Part shown: positions 23,194-36,408 of the stretch, piece after piece | How positions within the stretch are numbered: the first letter of the stretch is position 1 | Layout of the letters: each line of letters opens with the position of its first letter | Origin: Paramacrobiotus metropolitanus | Lineage: Eukaryota > Tardigrada > Eutardigrada > Parachela > Macrobiotidae | Length of the DNA stretch: 64,000 bases | Direction: 5' to 3' | Assembly (NCBI RefSeq): GCF_019649055.1 | Contig: NW_026570442.1 | Coordinates: 61,656-125,655 of the forward strand | Notes under the pieces: model-generated | What the model was told of the DNA's origin: nothing | What the model saw: only the letters and a program-made list of their open reading frames with translations | Database searches by the model: none | Translations under genes and position numbers: made by a program

Positions 23194-26100
23194 TTACAGT
23201 ATTTGTATGTACAACTCTGTCGTACATGTCCATTCACACGGTGTCGTAGTGTTATCTTTTATTGGTCTACCTGCACGATCATCCATTTTTGTGCAAGAAG
23301 TCAAATAAATCTGTATATTCAGGAATTGGTGAAACCGTTCCTCCTTATACTGCTCGGCATCCAGTCCCTCCAGCAATTCCATAAACCACTCCAAATTCCG
23401 CTGGTTCTTAACCACCCAGATAAAATCCACCTTAAAATCAATCGCAAGTTTGTAACCCACAACCAAAACTCACCACTTTAAATTCGAGCGTATAGATCAA
23501 CAGAACACAGTAAAAGTAATACATTCTGATGCAAAAAACTAAAAATGGAAAATGTAAGTACACGTATGCTTGTGCTTCTATTGTTGCGGTATTTCGCTCA
23601 TCAACTCTTCGGCTGTCAACCATCTAGATTTTTTTAAGTGCTTACGACAGCCTTGATTAAGAACAGCAGTGATATGAGAAATTTTTCAGTCATCAACCAA
23701 ACCTTTTGCAGTTTTATGGTGTTTCCCAATAAAATCGGTTCGTGTGACTGGATGACGTTGTGCGATAGCGCATTACGATGGCGAATGACTATGCGAATGA
23801 CTATGCTCTGAAGTACAGATGAAAAAGGGGTGACCCCAATGCCGGCACAAATGAGCATAGCATGTTGAGCTTGGAAGATCTTTCCGGATGGTGTCCCGCA
23901 GGGACCCTTAATGTGGACCTTGAAACAGTCAAGTTCCTTTTATTACTACTGTATGTATATATCTCTTTTTTTGCAAGATCACAATTCAGACATTAGCTTA
24001 ATGTTAACTGCCCAATAATGCATTTCACCACGGTACTGATCGGTTTGACAAGAATTTGGCCGGCTTCCGATAGACGCTTTTTATAGAATTTACACTCGAG
24101 CACGCCGAGCTGAGCGGTTGACAACAGATTGCCGCAAAGAATTGGTCGAAGGTTTATGACTGATGGCAAACGTACATGAATCACGTAAATGGGCGGCAAA
24201 GTAATTGTACAATCGCCGAGTTTAATTTTTTGCCGTCCGGATGTGCAAAGTCAGGAAATCTATGTTAGAGATGCCAAGATTGATGCAAAACCGTTGAACT
24301 CGAATATTGCTGCAATAACAATCTACGGAAAAGTGCATAACTTATAGAAGTACACATACAAGTACAGCCCATCACTTACTTTTCTCTTCCGGGCAACTGC
24401 TAATAGTAAACGGATGCCACTCAAACCATGCGAGAGCGGGTATTTTGATCTGAATATAATCACCGGGATTGTAAACGAAATGTGCTGGGCGATCCACGGT
24501 AAGCTGGGTAACCTGTAAAAAAATGTTAAATAGTAATTAACAGAAACGGCAAGACCTATCGTGAGATTTATTATTATTTAGAGATTTATCGTTGGAAAAT
24601 CTAAGATGCACTTACTCCGGATGGCCACTGGACGACTTTTCTTATCATCACCTTATATCCTGCTTTGCGGTGAATCATCCAGCTGGCATATGCCTTTTCG
24701 ACTATATAGGTACATCGTTCCCGGAACAAGTATGAACTGCCAAAATTTATGATGCAACGTGTGCAGCAAGAGTGCAACATAGAAGGTGATGTATCCGGAA
24801 AGATGAGTATAAAAAAAGACCTGGTATAAAAAGATGGGTACGAGTATAAAAAAAATATTTGTAAACTATCTTTATGGAAGTATCATTAATAAACCCAACG
24901 GAAAACAGCAACCCCCATCATCTGTTTAACTCAGCACATGTTAAGTCAACAAAATTAGTGGTTGCATAATTTTGCCTCTCGTTTCTATTGATTTCATTCC
25001 GAGATTGTTTTTGAATGATATGATTCGCTGCAAATTGTTCGGCTTTCTAAGGAAATAACACAGTATTTACGACAAAATACCACAGCGGTCTGTTTACCTC
25101 GAAATGTCCAGTTCTTCTCACGCAGGGTAAGATCCAGTGAAAGTAACCAAGGTGGCGGCGAAACTGAACCAGCCAGAAATGATGTCCAGCGTAGGCGATA
25201 AGATTGTGCTCGTATTTGCTTCTCCAGCACTGGAATAGTTCAGCTAGGCTAATCCACACAATTTAACACGCCCTAAAAAGGAGTAGAGCACCAGTAAAAG
25301 CGCGAAGTTTTTATGAAACTGTAATTATCAGACCACGCAAATCTGTTGACAACAAACAACGGAACTAACCGTATGTAGCGAAATGCATGATGATGTGACC
25401 GAATATCGCGACAACCACAACATAACCATTGACTTTATGGATATATACCATCGAGTCCACTGGAACGAATCGGCCTACCGATGTACTACGCACAAAGGTC
25501 ATGCTTTCTTTCAGCATAAATACAATGGCCAGGGTTGCTGTCCAGTTGATGGCACTGCCAAATCTCTTTGCTATTAGATAGTAACAAATGCAAGGTGATC
25601 CGTAATACTCATCTGAAATATTTGCGAAGTCTAGTTTACAATGTTTAAATAGAAAAATCTGGTTAATGGTAGTAAAAATTTACACTTTCGGTATCCGGCA
25701 GATACGGCTCCGTATGTGAAAAAAGCGGCGACAGAAGCCAAAAACAGCCATCCCCAGACAAATTCGCATGGATGTCGGTGCATGTAAGAACATCACAATA
25801 ATGGAAAATGCCTCTTTTTTAAAGGGCCCGAAACTTCAAAATCCGGTATTCGTGGCGGGAGCAAAAAACGGGAAATTCTTCGACGATAAATTGATTTTAC
25901 AGAAGCCTTATACACGAGTAACGCGACCGATATTAATGGTAAGCGCAATGGGCATTTCACTCACGACACTTGGAGACTGTCCAATAGTTCCGGTGAGCTG
26001 TCCAGAAATGCACGAAACTCTTCGAAGGGTACCACATCATCCATGTCCTTGTCGATGGCGTCAGAGAGAGTTCTGGTAAGGTACTCCACCTGTTGAGGGC

Positions 26101-26227
26101 TCAACGACAGCGAATTGCCGGCAATGGAGCAGGTCAAAATGGCATTAAATTCTTCTTGATCAATGGAACCGTTCCCTTTAGAAAGACCGCAGGTATACAA
26201 TGCTACCCCGCAAGGAAACTTATGCAA
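23194..26227 (-). CDS. NADPH oxidase 5-like, EF-hand and catalytic core exons
   Basis: NOX enzymes pass electrons from NADPH through FAD and two haems to oxygen, making superoxide across a membrane. Minus-strand exons in order: EF-hand segment (about 25970-26190, KGNGSIDQEEF), transmembrane 1 (about 25700-25780, FVWGWLFLASVAAFFTYG), haem helices (25386-25565, VNGYVVVVAIFGHIIMHF), a helix ending RRTGHFE (about 25095-25260), FFYTHLSGY and LHTLHHKFWQFILVPG (about 24616-24840), FAD site GDYIQIKIP and EWHPFTISS (about 24380-24515), NADPH site AGIGVTPFSSVLQSI (about 23725-23900), and VDFIWVVKNQRNLEWF (from 23430). A one-base frame break lies near 24700, after VPGTM, and the C-terminal FFCG segment was not found. 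It may be a decaying copy or contain a read error. Confidence 0.82.
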
Positions 26228-26858
26228 CGTATTGATTTGCTACCATATATGATATAAATGTCGAAAACATGATTTACATGTGGAAACCAGATCGTCAGTG
26301 TAACAAGCCGGTCACGGAGAAACAGTAAATCCGTCATTTGCTAATAAATCACGATTAATGTTTATAGATACTCACTATTTTAACTCTGCCAGTTATCGCT
26401 TGCTTGGTGCGTAATTCAAAGCAAGTTACGGTGGAGGGTTTTTTTAATGATGAATCATGCACTTACCATTGTGCAGATATGGATTAATGCATTTGACGTC
26501 TTTTTTCGAATCGTACTAGAGATTTGGGCAAATTTAGGGCATTTGATGTTCTTTACATAATCCGGTGCTGGCACTGACGCAACTCATTATACAGTATGTT
26601 CCAGGGCGGAAATATGGTTGTGGTAGGCGGTTGTTGTGATTTATAAATCTCTCTGTGGACGACGTAAGGTATTTGCTCAGCCCTGACACATGCGGGGCTG
26701 TATATCTGCCTTGTCTGCGGCTTTGCGCATTACTGGCTCACAACAGTTTTCTGCATCGGGCTCAGCTGGTATGCGTCTGCACCGAATGCACTTTGTTCAG
26801 GTTTACACTTACAGGGATAAATAATCCGATTCGCAAGTATTCACTCTCTTTACTGTAG

Positions 26859-29160
26859 GTCTCCCTCGGATGTGCCGGATCATCCGCGTGGTTCCATCCG
26901 GCTGAGAGGAGCCAATGTGACCACTGACGACACGTGCAATTTTGCTATTCAGAAGTTGGGCGATCAGACATTTCATTTGAAGGCCAATTCGGAGGTGGAA
27001 CGTCAGCGATGGATTACCGCGGTTGAACTGGCCAAAACGCGGGCAAATAAGGCTGGAGTGGACGATTCATCTGGAAATGAACCGGACGGTAAGGAAAACT
27101 GGAGTCACTCTGTATTAAAATCACTGTAAAACAGTGTTTGGTGTTTTGTATCGTTTTTCAGTTGAATTTTCTGTCTACTTTTATGTTTACGCGGGTGACC
27201 GTCGTATGAAGTAGGAACATTTCTTGCTACATGGACTCCTTTGAGTAATTAGAGTTATAGTGTTGATAACATAATCTTTCTCGCTTATCAGTATCGAGCG
27301 CATTTCGTAAGTGCACTCGATCGTGTAAGGAAAGTACTATTTTAAGCTAGTCAGGATTTCCCCATGTTCTCCTGTTCGCTACCTGTCTTGTGTCCACCGA
27401 ACCGTGTTTCCAAATGGATTGACTTGTCAGCATATTCATTTATGTTCGGTGGTGTGTAGATCGGAATTTAATGCATTTGATGTTCCTGTTTTTTCCTCTT
27501 CTTCGTGGAGGGATATTGGCCTTGTTATAGAACGTCATTTCCAGTTTATCTGTAGTTTTATACGATGTGCGATAAGTTTGACTGTCATTTCGACATCAGT
27601 GAATTATCTCTTGGCAGAAGATGATGAAGAAGAGGACGTTTCGAAGAGCGATCTTCAGGCGGTAATCCGGAATCTGAGTTCGAAAATCGACGAGCTGAAC
27701 GCGTGCCACGAACAGATCAGTAAGCAAGGTCGCGCACTGCAGGGATTGATTGTGGAATTGGAGAATTTATCAATTCCGCCGGACGCCAGTGCCAAGGCTA
27801 AGGCGGTTGTCGAACGGGCCACATTGTTCCGGCTAACCAGCACAGCCCTATTGAACGTAAGTTTACCTGTGACTTTTAAGTGCCTGGTGATGGGACATGA
27901 GTGTGGATGTTTCATGGTCGAGATGCTGTCGATAATCGACAAAAATCTTTCATGGCAGACTAGAGTGGTTAATTGTCCCGGTGCTGCGGGAAATGTGTTT
28001 CGATTTGCTGGATGCAGAAAAACTCACTAACGTAAAGTATTTTCTGCGGTCGGCTTTATGTGGTATTCTTACTTGGCCACAACGTATGATACTGTAATTC
28101 TGATTTAATGAGCGAAGATTGTTCCCCATTTCTCATGCGTAATTGTATTTTTTTCAACGGTTGTACCATTTTGTTTATGATTATGGTTTCGATTCTCTAT
28201 TAGTTTTAACGGACGATAAAGGTTAAAATAAACTGTTTTCATCCGCCGCAAATTTTGCTTGATTTTAAGTTCAAAGATTCGTAATCAATAATTTGCAGAT
28301 TCAGCAGGGGATTTGACAATTGATACATTGTGACGGGATAGCATGTTTGTTTGTTGCGAAGCGATGATGAGGTGACGCACTATTTTCGTAACGAAAATCT
28401 GTATGGTCGTGCTGCGGTTGAAAAGACCAGGCCATGGAGCTGATTAGTCATGATTGCACTAGATTTCCCGGCTGTGTTGTTTTCATCTGTAGAGTGTCTT
28501 TAGGAAATACTTACAAACCGTTTATTTCTAAACCGTGGATTACGATGTATTGCAAGATGTGTTATGGCCTACTGGCAGGCTTCCAAAGAGTTCCTGACTA
28601 TGGCGCAGAGTGAAGGGAAGAAATGGCAGAAGATGCTGGGTCATGAACACGACCAGCGCGTCCGGCTGGCTGAGATGGTAGAGCAGCTGGCCAAGCAGCA
28701 CAGCAGTCTGGAGGAGGCCGCTAAGGCTGAGGCGGCCAAATCATCCACCATGAAAGGCAGCCAGCCCGGTGGGAGCAGTGCCAATTCGGGTAAACCGATT
28801 GCCACAGGTGAGAGTGGGCTTGTACGACGTTCTTGGCGCAACTGGCATGAGTACGTCTTCTATGCCAAAACGTTGTCGTGGCCTATCGATCGATCCGCGA
28901 GCAGGTGTTTCTTTTTGTATTAGCGGTATTTGTCGGGAGGTAGCGAAACCCTTGCTTCTGACTTGCTTGTTTTCTTTTTGTCGTCAATCGATGGCAGTGC
29001 GTTAAATAGTCTTGCTGCAGGGTGATGAGAGTGTTTTGCATGCTTGTACAGGTCCATCCGACGAGGACGAATTCTTTGATGCGCAGGATAATTTTCCTGA
29101 AGAGTTTGTCGTCTCTGTGTCCATTCCTCACTCAGAAGGAGCTTCCGTTAAAACACACAA
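26859..29160 (+). CDS. Oxysterol-binding protein, PH-to-linker exons only
   Basis: Four exons join in phase by GT-AG introns: 26859-27088, 27618-27856, 28579-28807 and 29052-29160. They match OSBP from the end of the PH domain (DDTCNFAI, SEVERQRWITAVELAK) through the coiled linker (DLQAVIRNLSSKIDEL, ERATLFRLTS, EFLTMAQSEGKKWQKM) to the acidic EDEFFDAQD motif. OSBP exchanges sterol and PI4P between ER and Golgi. The sterol-binding ORD, which should follow, and the start of the PH domain were not found, so this is a fragment. It lies on the opposite strand within an intron of the NOX5-like gene. The reading frame is unbroken over all four exons. Confidence 0.85.
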
Positions 29161-29709
29161 GTAAGTTCCGTTATTTTTAACTGTGATTTGTTCTAAAAGT
29201 TGCAAAATGTTCGAAGCTTAAGTGTCTGTGCGAATGATGTGATTACCGCGTACGTACAAATATTATACACAATCTTATCAAGTTAGTCTACGATTCTGGG
29301 TCTTAGAGTATCCTGCAGTAGTGTCAGTTTAATGTCATCTTTATTAGGTTATCGGTTATCGATGTTTAGGTGTCAGGGTGTCATCCGTGAAGACGTGCGA
29401 GTGTAGTGCTTCGTTCATGATTATATCGTATATTGTATGTCAGTATGTACATGATTAGGAGTTATTGTTGTATCCCGTGAGTCATTAGGCAGTCGGTGAG
29501 TAATTGCCCATATTTCCTTGGTTTGTAGACCTACAAATATTCGCTCAGGATTGCGACTGAGTCAGTAAAGAGCTGTGACAGCGGTAGTTTTTTAGCATTG
29601 CGTGGTGTTACTTTCTGGAATTTATTGGATAGTAGCTCTATCGCAGTCAAGCTTTTATCAGGTTAGCAGTAGTATGTTATTTGATAATTGTCAGCAGGGA
29701 AATGAAGCG

Positions 29710-30110
29710 TTCATTTGCATCATAGATATCGAACAATAACTTAAACTTCCGAAACAAACAAGCGCTGGCCAAATCGGTCAATCTGGATGTCAGTTCGTGC
29801 GGCAGCAAGTAACCATGATCTTCATTATCCAGGATGCAAAAAAATCGGTCAGCATAAAACTCCTGTAAAGATGCTCTCGCATAATATTGAACATAATCAG
29901 GATAGTAATTTCTGCTTCATCGTGTGACAGAAAATTTTGGTAACCGTATATAAGATTAAAACTGCTCAATTCCCAGCAAATTTTTAAAGGCAGGCGGCGA
30001 AATAGGATCATGCGGCAGCAAACCTTGATTTACGATCCGCTGATTTACCGAACGCACGTATTCCAAATCAACATCGGCGGATCTGCTTAAATTTTGAATT
30101 ATATTAAGTG
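29710..30110 (-). CDS. NADPH oxidase 5-like, upstream EF-hand exon(s)
   Basis: The minus strand reads VDLEYVRSVNQRIVNQGLLP, then after a short break (probable small intron ending CTTTACAG, or a stop) EFYADRFFCILDNEDHGYLL and FRKFKLLFDIYD. The latter match the N-terminal EF-hands of NOX5 and lead in order into the GNGSIDQEEF exon near 26190. No canonical GT donor is visible after FDIYD, so either a non-canonical site is used or the site is lost. The OSBP fragment lies in the resulting intron. Confidence 0.65.
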
Positions 30111-30464
30111 TAGCAATGATGTACAATACGGCTAAATGTTACCTGTATGGTCGATAGCTTTTACGGCGCGTGCCCTTTCCCGCAGTGATCTACACCTATG
30201 GCCCATTGAGTACCACTCTATAAAATCGGCCCCTTTTTTGTTAATTTTAAATTTATTTAATTTAATTTATTTCGAGTCAGAGCAGGTAGCCAATTTCCGG
30301 CTAGGATGACAGTCTAGCCTGGGATTTTAAACCTGGCTGGTAAATGCTAAAGACAAAAACATCGAAGTCAAAGTAAGAAGGGTATAATCACACACGAAAC
30401 ATAACTAGGTAGAAAACAATACCCAACAGTAGTTTAAAAAAGGCCCGCAGTGTATAGTGCACTT

Positions 30465-31010
30465 CTAAAAACACCCAAGAGAACGTAATTCAAGAATATC
30501 ACTGCCACAAAGGTTGATCTTATCCAGTAGCTTGCTCAGTCGCCATGCCAATGTGGTTTCCCCACATTTTGACGCCGCCTTTGTTCTGATGGTAGATTTA
30601 TCGGCGTTACGCAGGTGGTATGGCTTCCTTTCCTCGTACTTTACCAAATCCATTATGTAGTTCGGCACGTTGAACGGCACAGGATGTTTGATCTTGTACA
30701 GCCAAATAGCCTCCTGGTGCTTCCAACGGGTAAATAGGGGAACGAATCCGAAACGGTTCATCAACATTTTTACAGGTGTTGTCGGATAGTTCGCAATTGC
30801 CTGGACTGCATTACGCTGTGCAACGGCTAACTTCTCTCGCAGGGACACAGACGCGTTGCACCACACGGTAGAGCAGTAGTCCAGATGAGACTGGACGAAC
30901 GCGTAGAAAAGTCCCACACGTTGAGCGTCGCACAGGCCGTCTTTCGCACGATTAATGAGAGCAATTCCATGACTGACACTTTTTTGGACCTTATTGAAAT
31001 GTTCGGTCCA
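30465..31010 (-). mobile_element. LINE fragment: reverse transcriptase C-terminal region
   Basis: The open frame contains LINRAKDGLCDAQRVGLFYA, then SHLDYCSTVW and QRNAVQAI, typical of the segment after the palm in Jockey/CR1-type LINE ORF2. It ends at a stop at 30465. Only about 180 residues remain, so it is a truncated copy. Confidence 0.8.
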
Positions 31011-32640
31011 TTATGTTGATTCTATTCCATGTATTCCTATGATTGTATTCCGTGTATTCCTATGTTCGGTCCATCATGTTGATTGTATTCCACGTATTCC
31101 TATGTATCCCACACGTATTCTTTCTGTATTCACGTTATGTTCTCCATTATTTTGCTTTTGCAAGTACGTCTGACTACGTTTTCCTCTGCTGTATAATTAG
31201 GACTGTCAAACATCAGCAGCGAAGGCACGACTGCTGCGCACGTATCGGTTACTCATCTTTCCGCTATGACTAAGACAAAAAAATTGAATAATGTTCCCAC
31301 CACTGATAACGGATACACTAATGGAAATAAACACTAAATCTGACAGCACTGTGAATTCTGCAATAAATCTGCCTTCAGTGCCATTCACTACCATGGACAA
31401 CGCAACACAACAAGCGCAAATCTATTAAGAAAAATAATTTCACATAGCTTAATGACATTTAATATTAATTTTTTATCATGTGTAATAAATTTGCTATTTA
31501 GGTGCTAAAAAAACCAGGTGCGAAATTACTAATTAGGGGCAGATTCGCTATTTAATTAGGTGCTAAATGGCTAATAAGGCGTGAATGACTCTAGTTGGTT
31601 CATCAAATTTTCGCTCAATTACTAATTATTAAGTTAATTAATTAAACCTTATCTTAAAACTTAATGACGAACTACAGTAAGTACAGCGTAACTACATACA
31701 GTTGAATGCAGCCTGGATCATTACGAACGTTTATTAGAAGGGCAGGATAATTTTAGCGAGTGACAGCAACTAATACCGTATTCCCACGTATTCTACCCGT
31801 ATGCTGTCCGTGTTGACAATGTATTCTTCGGTTTCTTAGGTTTCTTAGGCTTTTAACTAGAACAGCAGGGAATACGTGGTGAATACTGACTGGATATGTG
31901 GGAATGCACAAATATGCTGCAAGTAGACAGTAGTCACAGAGGTTAGGTAAGCTAGTTAGGGAATACTTTAGAGATACAGCAGAATACAGGTAGTATACGT
32001 GGGAATACGGGCACACTCCACAGATATGTTAATCTTGCCACTATGATTAAGATACTCGTACCTTTACTCTTTAGCTGTATTCCCACGTATTCCATCCGTA
32101 TTCTGCCTGTATTCCTACTGTATTCGCGAAGGATTTTCCATTATATAGCTTTAATTTAAACACGACTGCTGTCTTCTTTAGTGTGTCCCCGTATTCTCCC
32201 GTATTCCGCCTGTATTCCCCATGTATTCTTTGGTTTCCGAATTAGAAAACTTAGAATACGCCTTGAATTTGGGCAGAATACAGGTGGTATTCGTAGGAAT
32301 ACGGCAGCCCACTTAGCGAATACAGAAATCATACGGTCGGCACAGGGAGGAATACGAGGCGAATACAGCAAGAATACAGGGAGAATACGTAGGAATACGG
32401 CAGCCCACTTAGCGAATACAGAAATCATACGGTCGGCACAGGGAGGAATATGAGGCGAATACAGCAAGAATACAGGGAGAATACGTAGGAATACGGCAGC
32501 CCACTTAGCGAATACAGAAATCATACGGTCAGCACAGGAAGGAATACGAGGCGAATACAGCAAGAATACAGGGGGAATACGTAGGAATACGTAGACTACT
32601 GTGAAGAAATGATACGGTCGGTTTTATGGAGTGGTACGAA
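31011..32640. repeat. GTATTC/GAATAC-rich repeat region with 96-bp minisatellite
   Basis: Dozens of GTATTCC or GGAATAC hexamer-like units occur, in one orientation in the left part and the other on the right, so the region can fold back. At 32295-32590 three near-identical 96-bp units occur (GCAGCCCACTTAGCGAATAC starts at 32304, 32400 and 32496). 96 is a multiple of 3, which makes a repeat-encoded open frame on the minus strand. No gene is recognised. Confidence 0.8.
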
Positions 32641-33146
32641 ACGTGCCATATCTATTAGATTAGATATGGATTAGATAGATCGCAGTGGATCCACAACGAC
32701 ACATTTGCCCGTGTTTACTGTTCCTCAATCCCTCGCTAGATGTAACACCACTTCCCGCATCTCCTGGTCTAGTTGGTAAATATGTCTCCAAAACAAGAAT
32801 ACTGGTATCTTCCAATACAGACGCGGACATTTTTAATTACGACGGTAACAACAAAAAAGTCAGTCGAAATTCTAAATTTTGTCATACAAATAGGTTCAGA
32901 ATTAAACTACAAAACAGTTAGACACAGGCCTTCGCATAATGCAATTGTTAACTGTTAACTTAAAGAAGTGTAAGATTAATGAAACGATTTTGATCCATCC
33001 GCCAGCTTGATGAAGTGACCAGCAGCATACTAGCATGTACAATACTGTAGTTACTACTTCGAATTCGAATGCACAATACAGAGTAAAATGCCAGAACAGC
33101 TGAAATGACTTTGTTGTTTGCATATTAATTTTCTCTCTTACGAGTA

Positions 33147-33316
33147 CGAGGACCATTGGGTGCTGTGAACATACCCTGCACGATTAGGCTACGATGAACA
33201 GCCGTAGCTCGCAACGCCACTGATATCACAGTCTGAATGCAAACGGCTTAACTTTAGCCGGCTGTTCATCGCAGCCTAATCGTGCAGGGTATGTTCACAG
33301 CACCCAATGGTCCTCG
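33147..33316. mobile_element. TA-flanked MITE (CGAGGAC family), second copy
   Basis: 170-bp element with near-perfect inverted arms of about 60 bp starting CGAGGACCATTGGGTGCTGT, flanked by TA at 33145-33146 and 33317-33318. Same family as 12056-12350, here shorter and more palindromic, so probably younger. Confidence 0.85.
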
Positions 33317-33318
33317 TA

Positions 33319-33960
33319 CTGTATCGGTTGCACTTTATGTGTACGTTGGTAAGATTACTTAACATATTTCGGCTTTTTTGTCAACCGAATCAGTTGCTGG
33401 AGCTCGGTAGTCGGTATGTTTATTTCTAGTACTTCTACAGCACTCATCTCGATCGGCAGTACGGTACGGTTGCGGGCGCATTCTTTACAGCGCTCGTAAT
33501 CCGAGTCAGTAGTACTCGTAACTCTTCCCGGCTGCAACCAACTGAGTGAATTCTGAAGGTTTTCAGCTAAACGAGAAGGTTATTCAATCTACTTGTGCTA
33601 TCTTCCAGATATTTCTTTCCGGAAGTCAATGTCTCGATTAAGAATTCATTCCAGTTTATAGCGAAAAGACAATGTTCGAAAAACAACTGCAAAAGGCAGA
33701 ACTATGCAAAACAGCCGAACAGCGAACGCTTCTAAACGCTAAAAGAATTTAAGGGAAAGATGGAAAATACACATAATACACGTTGCATCTATCTGTCTTA
33801 AACCAAAATACAGGATAATGCACAAGACAATTATCCATTCCTATGTCATACGATTTAAACTCCGGAGCTCCGGTACAGTTACAGATCAAAAAACGGAAAT
33901 GCGGTTAAAGCCAGACCACTAGCTTCGAAAACGACAGAAACAGCTCACCGATCAGTGATT
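33319..33960. other. Spacer, no gene seen
   Basis: AT-rich sequence. It should include the original 3' flank of the POLB pseudogene (minus strand), directly left of the hAT element. No other feature is supported. Confidence 0.35.
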
Positions 33961-33968
33961 ATCTACAC

Positions 33969-36400
33969 CATAGGCGAATTTAACTCGCTTGGGCGGGAGG
34001 GGCACTGAGAACCCAAGAACCCCAAAGATAGCAAGATAACTCACTGCAAAACTTCAAAAAAATTTTATATAAAGTACGAATCGAATCACAATTGTTGGTA
34101 CAGCAAGATGTCAAGTAAAAAATTACATGATAACGGAGATTTTCGCGCGGAGCGCGAAGCCGACGAACGTTTTCACTGCAGAAATTACTAGAAATTTTAT
34201 AAAAATTAGCAGAAATAATTTGAATAATTTTCAGCGGAGGTCAAAAGGCTAAAAGAATTGCGATGTTTTATGTACAGAGATCAGAAAACCAGTGAATTTT
34301 CGCGCGAAGCCGGCGCACGATTTCATCGCAGAAACTGCTAGAAATTATATAAAAATTTGTAAAAATAAGTAAGATACAGATACGTCATTGAAATTTTTCT
34401 GCAGCGGATGTTAAACGGAACAACAGCAATGCAATATGATGTACAGAGTTGAGAAAAACAGTAAATATGCGCGCGGAGCGCGAAGCCGATGCACGCTTTT
34501 AAACCTGAGACTGCTAAAAATTCGATAAAAATAGTAAAATATTACGATTTTCTGATAAAACTCCGTTAGGAACATGGTTTATTAATAAAAGAAAAAGATT
34601 TATTCCCAGATAATGTGCGCTTCGTGGAAGACCGTGAACTGTACACCCAAATTTGCGAAATGATTTTAACCCTCCAGCGGGCGGTACCCGAAGGAATGCG
34701 AGTTTCCTTTTGAAAATCGGGATTTCCCGATGAAAAAAATCAATTAAGAATGGGAATTTTTTGTAAGCTTGTGCTGACCATAGGTCAGCCGTGGTGACTA
34801 GGGTGTTTGCAACGCCAATGCCCATGGACGGTCTACAGCATAAAAACGTTTAATTTTGTGATAATTAGACGAACGGAAATTAAATAAAAGTAATAATTCC
34901 ATTAAATAGTACAAAAAAAGGACTTCCAAACAAGAGCATAGCAGTGGTCAATAAGTTGACCACTGGTCAGCAAAAAATTAAAAACTACCATATCCCGTTG
35001 CCATGTATTTTGACCACTATTTACAGATGGAATACAGAAATAAACGATGCTAACGATATTTCTCTCCCATAACTTTCATTATACTCTCATAGGAGACTGC
35101 ACGAAGCATCATTTTTGAAGTTTAACATTGCATTTCTTGAATGTCTGGCACGCCTAGCCGCCTTTATACTGCCCGCATTGTGCGCGTTTGCATTTTTCCT
35201 TGGTATGGCCGCAAGTGCCACTGTCCAAAAAGGCGGCGCGGATAGTCCAGCTGCAGTGGTTATTAGCGCAAAATGAGATATTAGACACCGGTCACTAGCA
35301 CCTTCTGGAACGCGTTAGCGACCGGAAGAAACTAGCTAGGCTGCCGCAAAGGTCAAGATCCCCAATGTGCACGCGTACAGTGAGCACTACCAGTTACTGT
35401 AGTTTTTAACCGCCCGAGACTGATGGAACAGAATTCATGTTTCTGAAAAGCTATGCAGCTCTCGTCTTGCATTAATATGTAGAAACGGGCCGCCGTGGTG
35501 TTGTGCCGCCATTCACAGTGTTACTGCAACGACGGTATAGAATTACAATTAGGACTATCATGTTCGGTTCCTCTAAGCGTTCCGTTTTCCGGAAGCCGAA
35601 AAATTGAGAGACGATTTTGTCTTTTCGCCGACCGCCCGGGGTGTTGATACGCAAAAGCGTTTTTTGCCAGTTTCCGACCAACAGAACCGCGTGGCGCATG
35701 TTTCGCGTACGAACCGACAGTAACTTAATCTGATTATGTAATAAAGCGAAATAGTCGAAATTGCACCCGACCGTGTATTCGAGACCATTTCATGGGCAAT
35801 AGTATTGGCACGCAACACAAATTTTTGGCGGGCTGTGGTCTTCTACGGTTCAACTTACGAGACCCGTGTTAATTTATTTTGAATAGAACGTTGTTAGTTG
35901 TACTTTGTTGATTTATCTCTGGTTTAATTATTCATCCACTAATTAGTTAATTAGCAAGATCTACGAGAGCTTGAAAAGTCCGAAATTAGCCATTTTCGGG
36001 CAACGGTCATTTGTAAATAACTTGAGATATAAGTTTGAATTATGCTTTTACTGCTGCTTTAAAGTCTCTTATTGCTAATTATGCTAATTGATATTCATTA
36101 ACTGTTCCCAGTCATTGGGAAAAAATTCAGAAGACCATGTTGCGTCCTGACGTCAATGCCCGTTACGTTCGGTAAAGTGCAACAAAGAAGCACATTCGCG
36201 CGGAGCGCGAAGCTAACGAACGGTTTGACTGAAAAAATCGTTAGAAATTCAATAAAAAATAGCAATTTCTGCAGTTTTTTCCAAAGCCGGTAAATTTTTT
36301 CAAGCAGTAGTCCCCCCTTTACTTTTTTGAAGTACCCACTTTTCCGAAAATTTCGGAGGGGGCACGTGCCCCCGTGCCCCCTCCCCTAAATTCGCCCCTG
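33969..36400. mobile_element. hAT-type element, 2.4 kb, at the POLB stop codon
   Basis: Ends CATAGGCGAATTTAA and, inverted, CAGGGGCGAATTTAG, with an exact 8-bp target duplication ATCTACAC at 33961-33968 and 36401-36408. Inside are four copies of a GC-rich motif (CGCGCGGAGCGCGAAGCC or a close variant at about 34144, 34301, 34470, 36196), each followed by GAAAT-rich sequence. No transposase frame is visible. The target site overlaps the stop codon of the POLB pseudogene. Confidence 0.85.
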
Positions 36401-36408
36401 ATCTACAC

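Noticed and set aside
32156-32563. 135-codon minus-strand frame with 32-residue repeats
   Set aside because: Produced by the 96-bp minisatellite, with no start context or domain.
32295-32590. Possible CRISPR array
   Set aside because: Units are continuous 96-bp tandem copies without unique spacers, in eukaryotic DNA.
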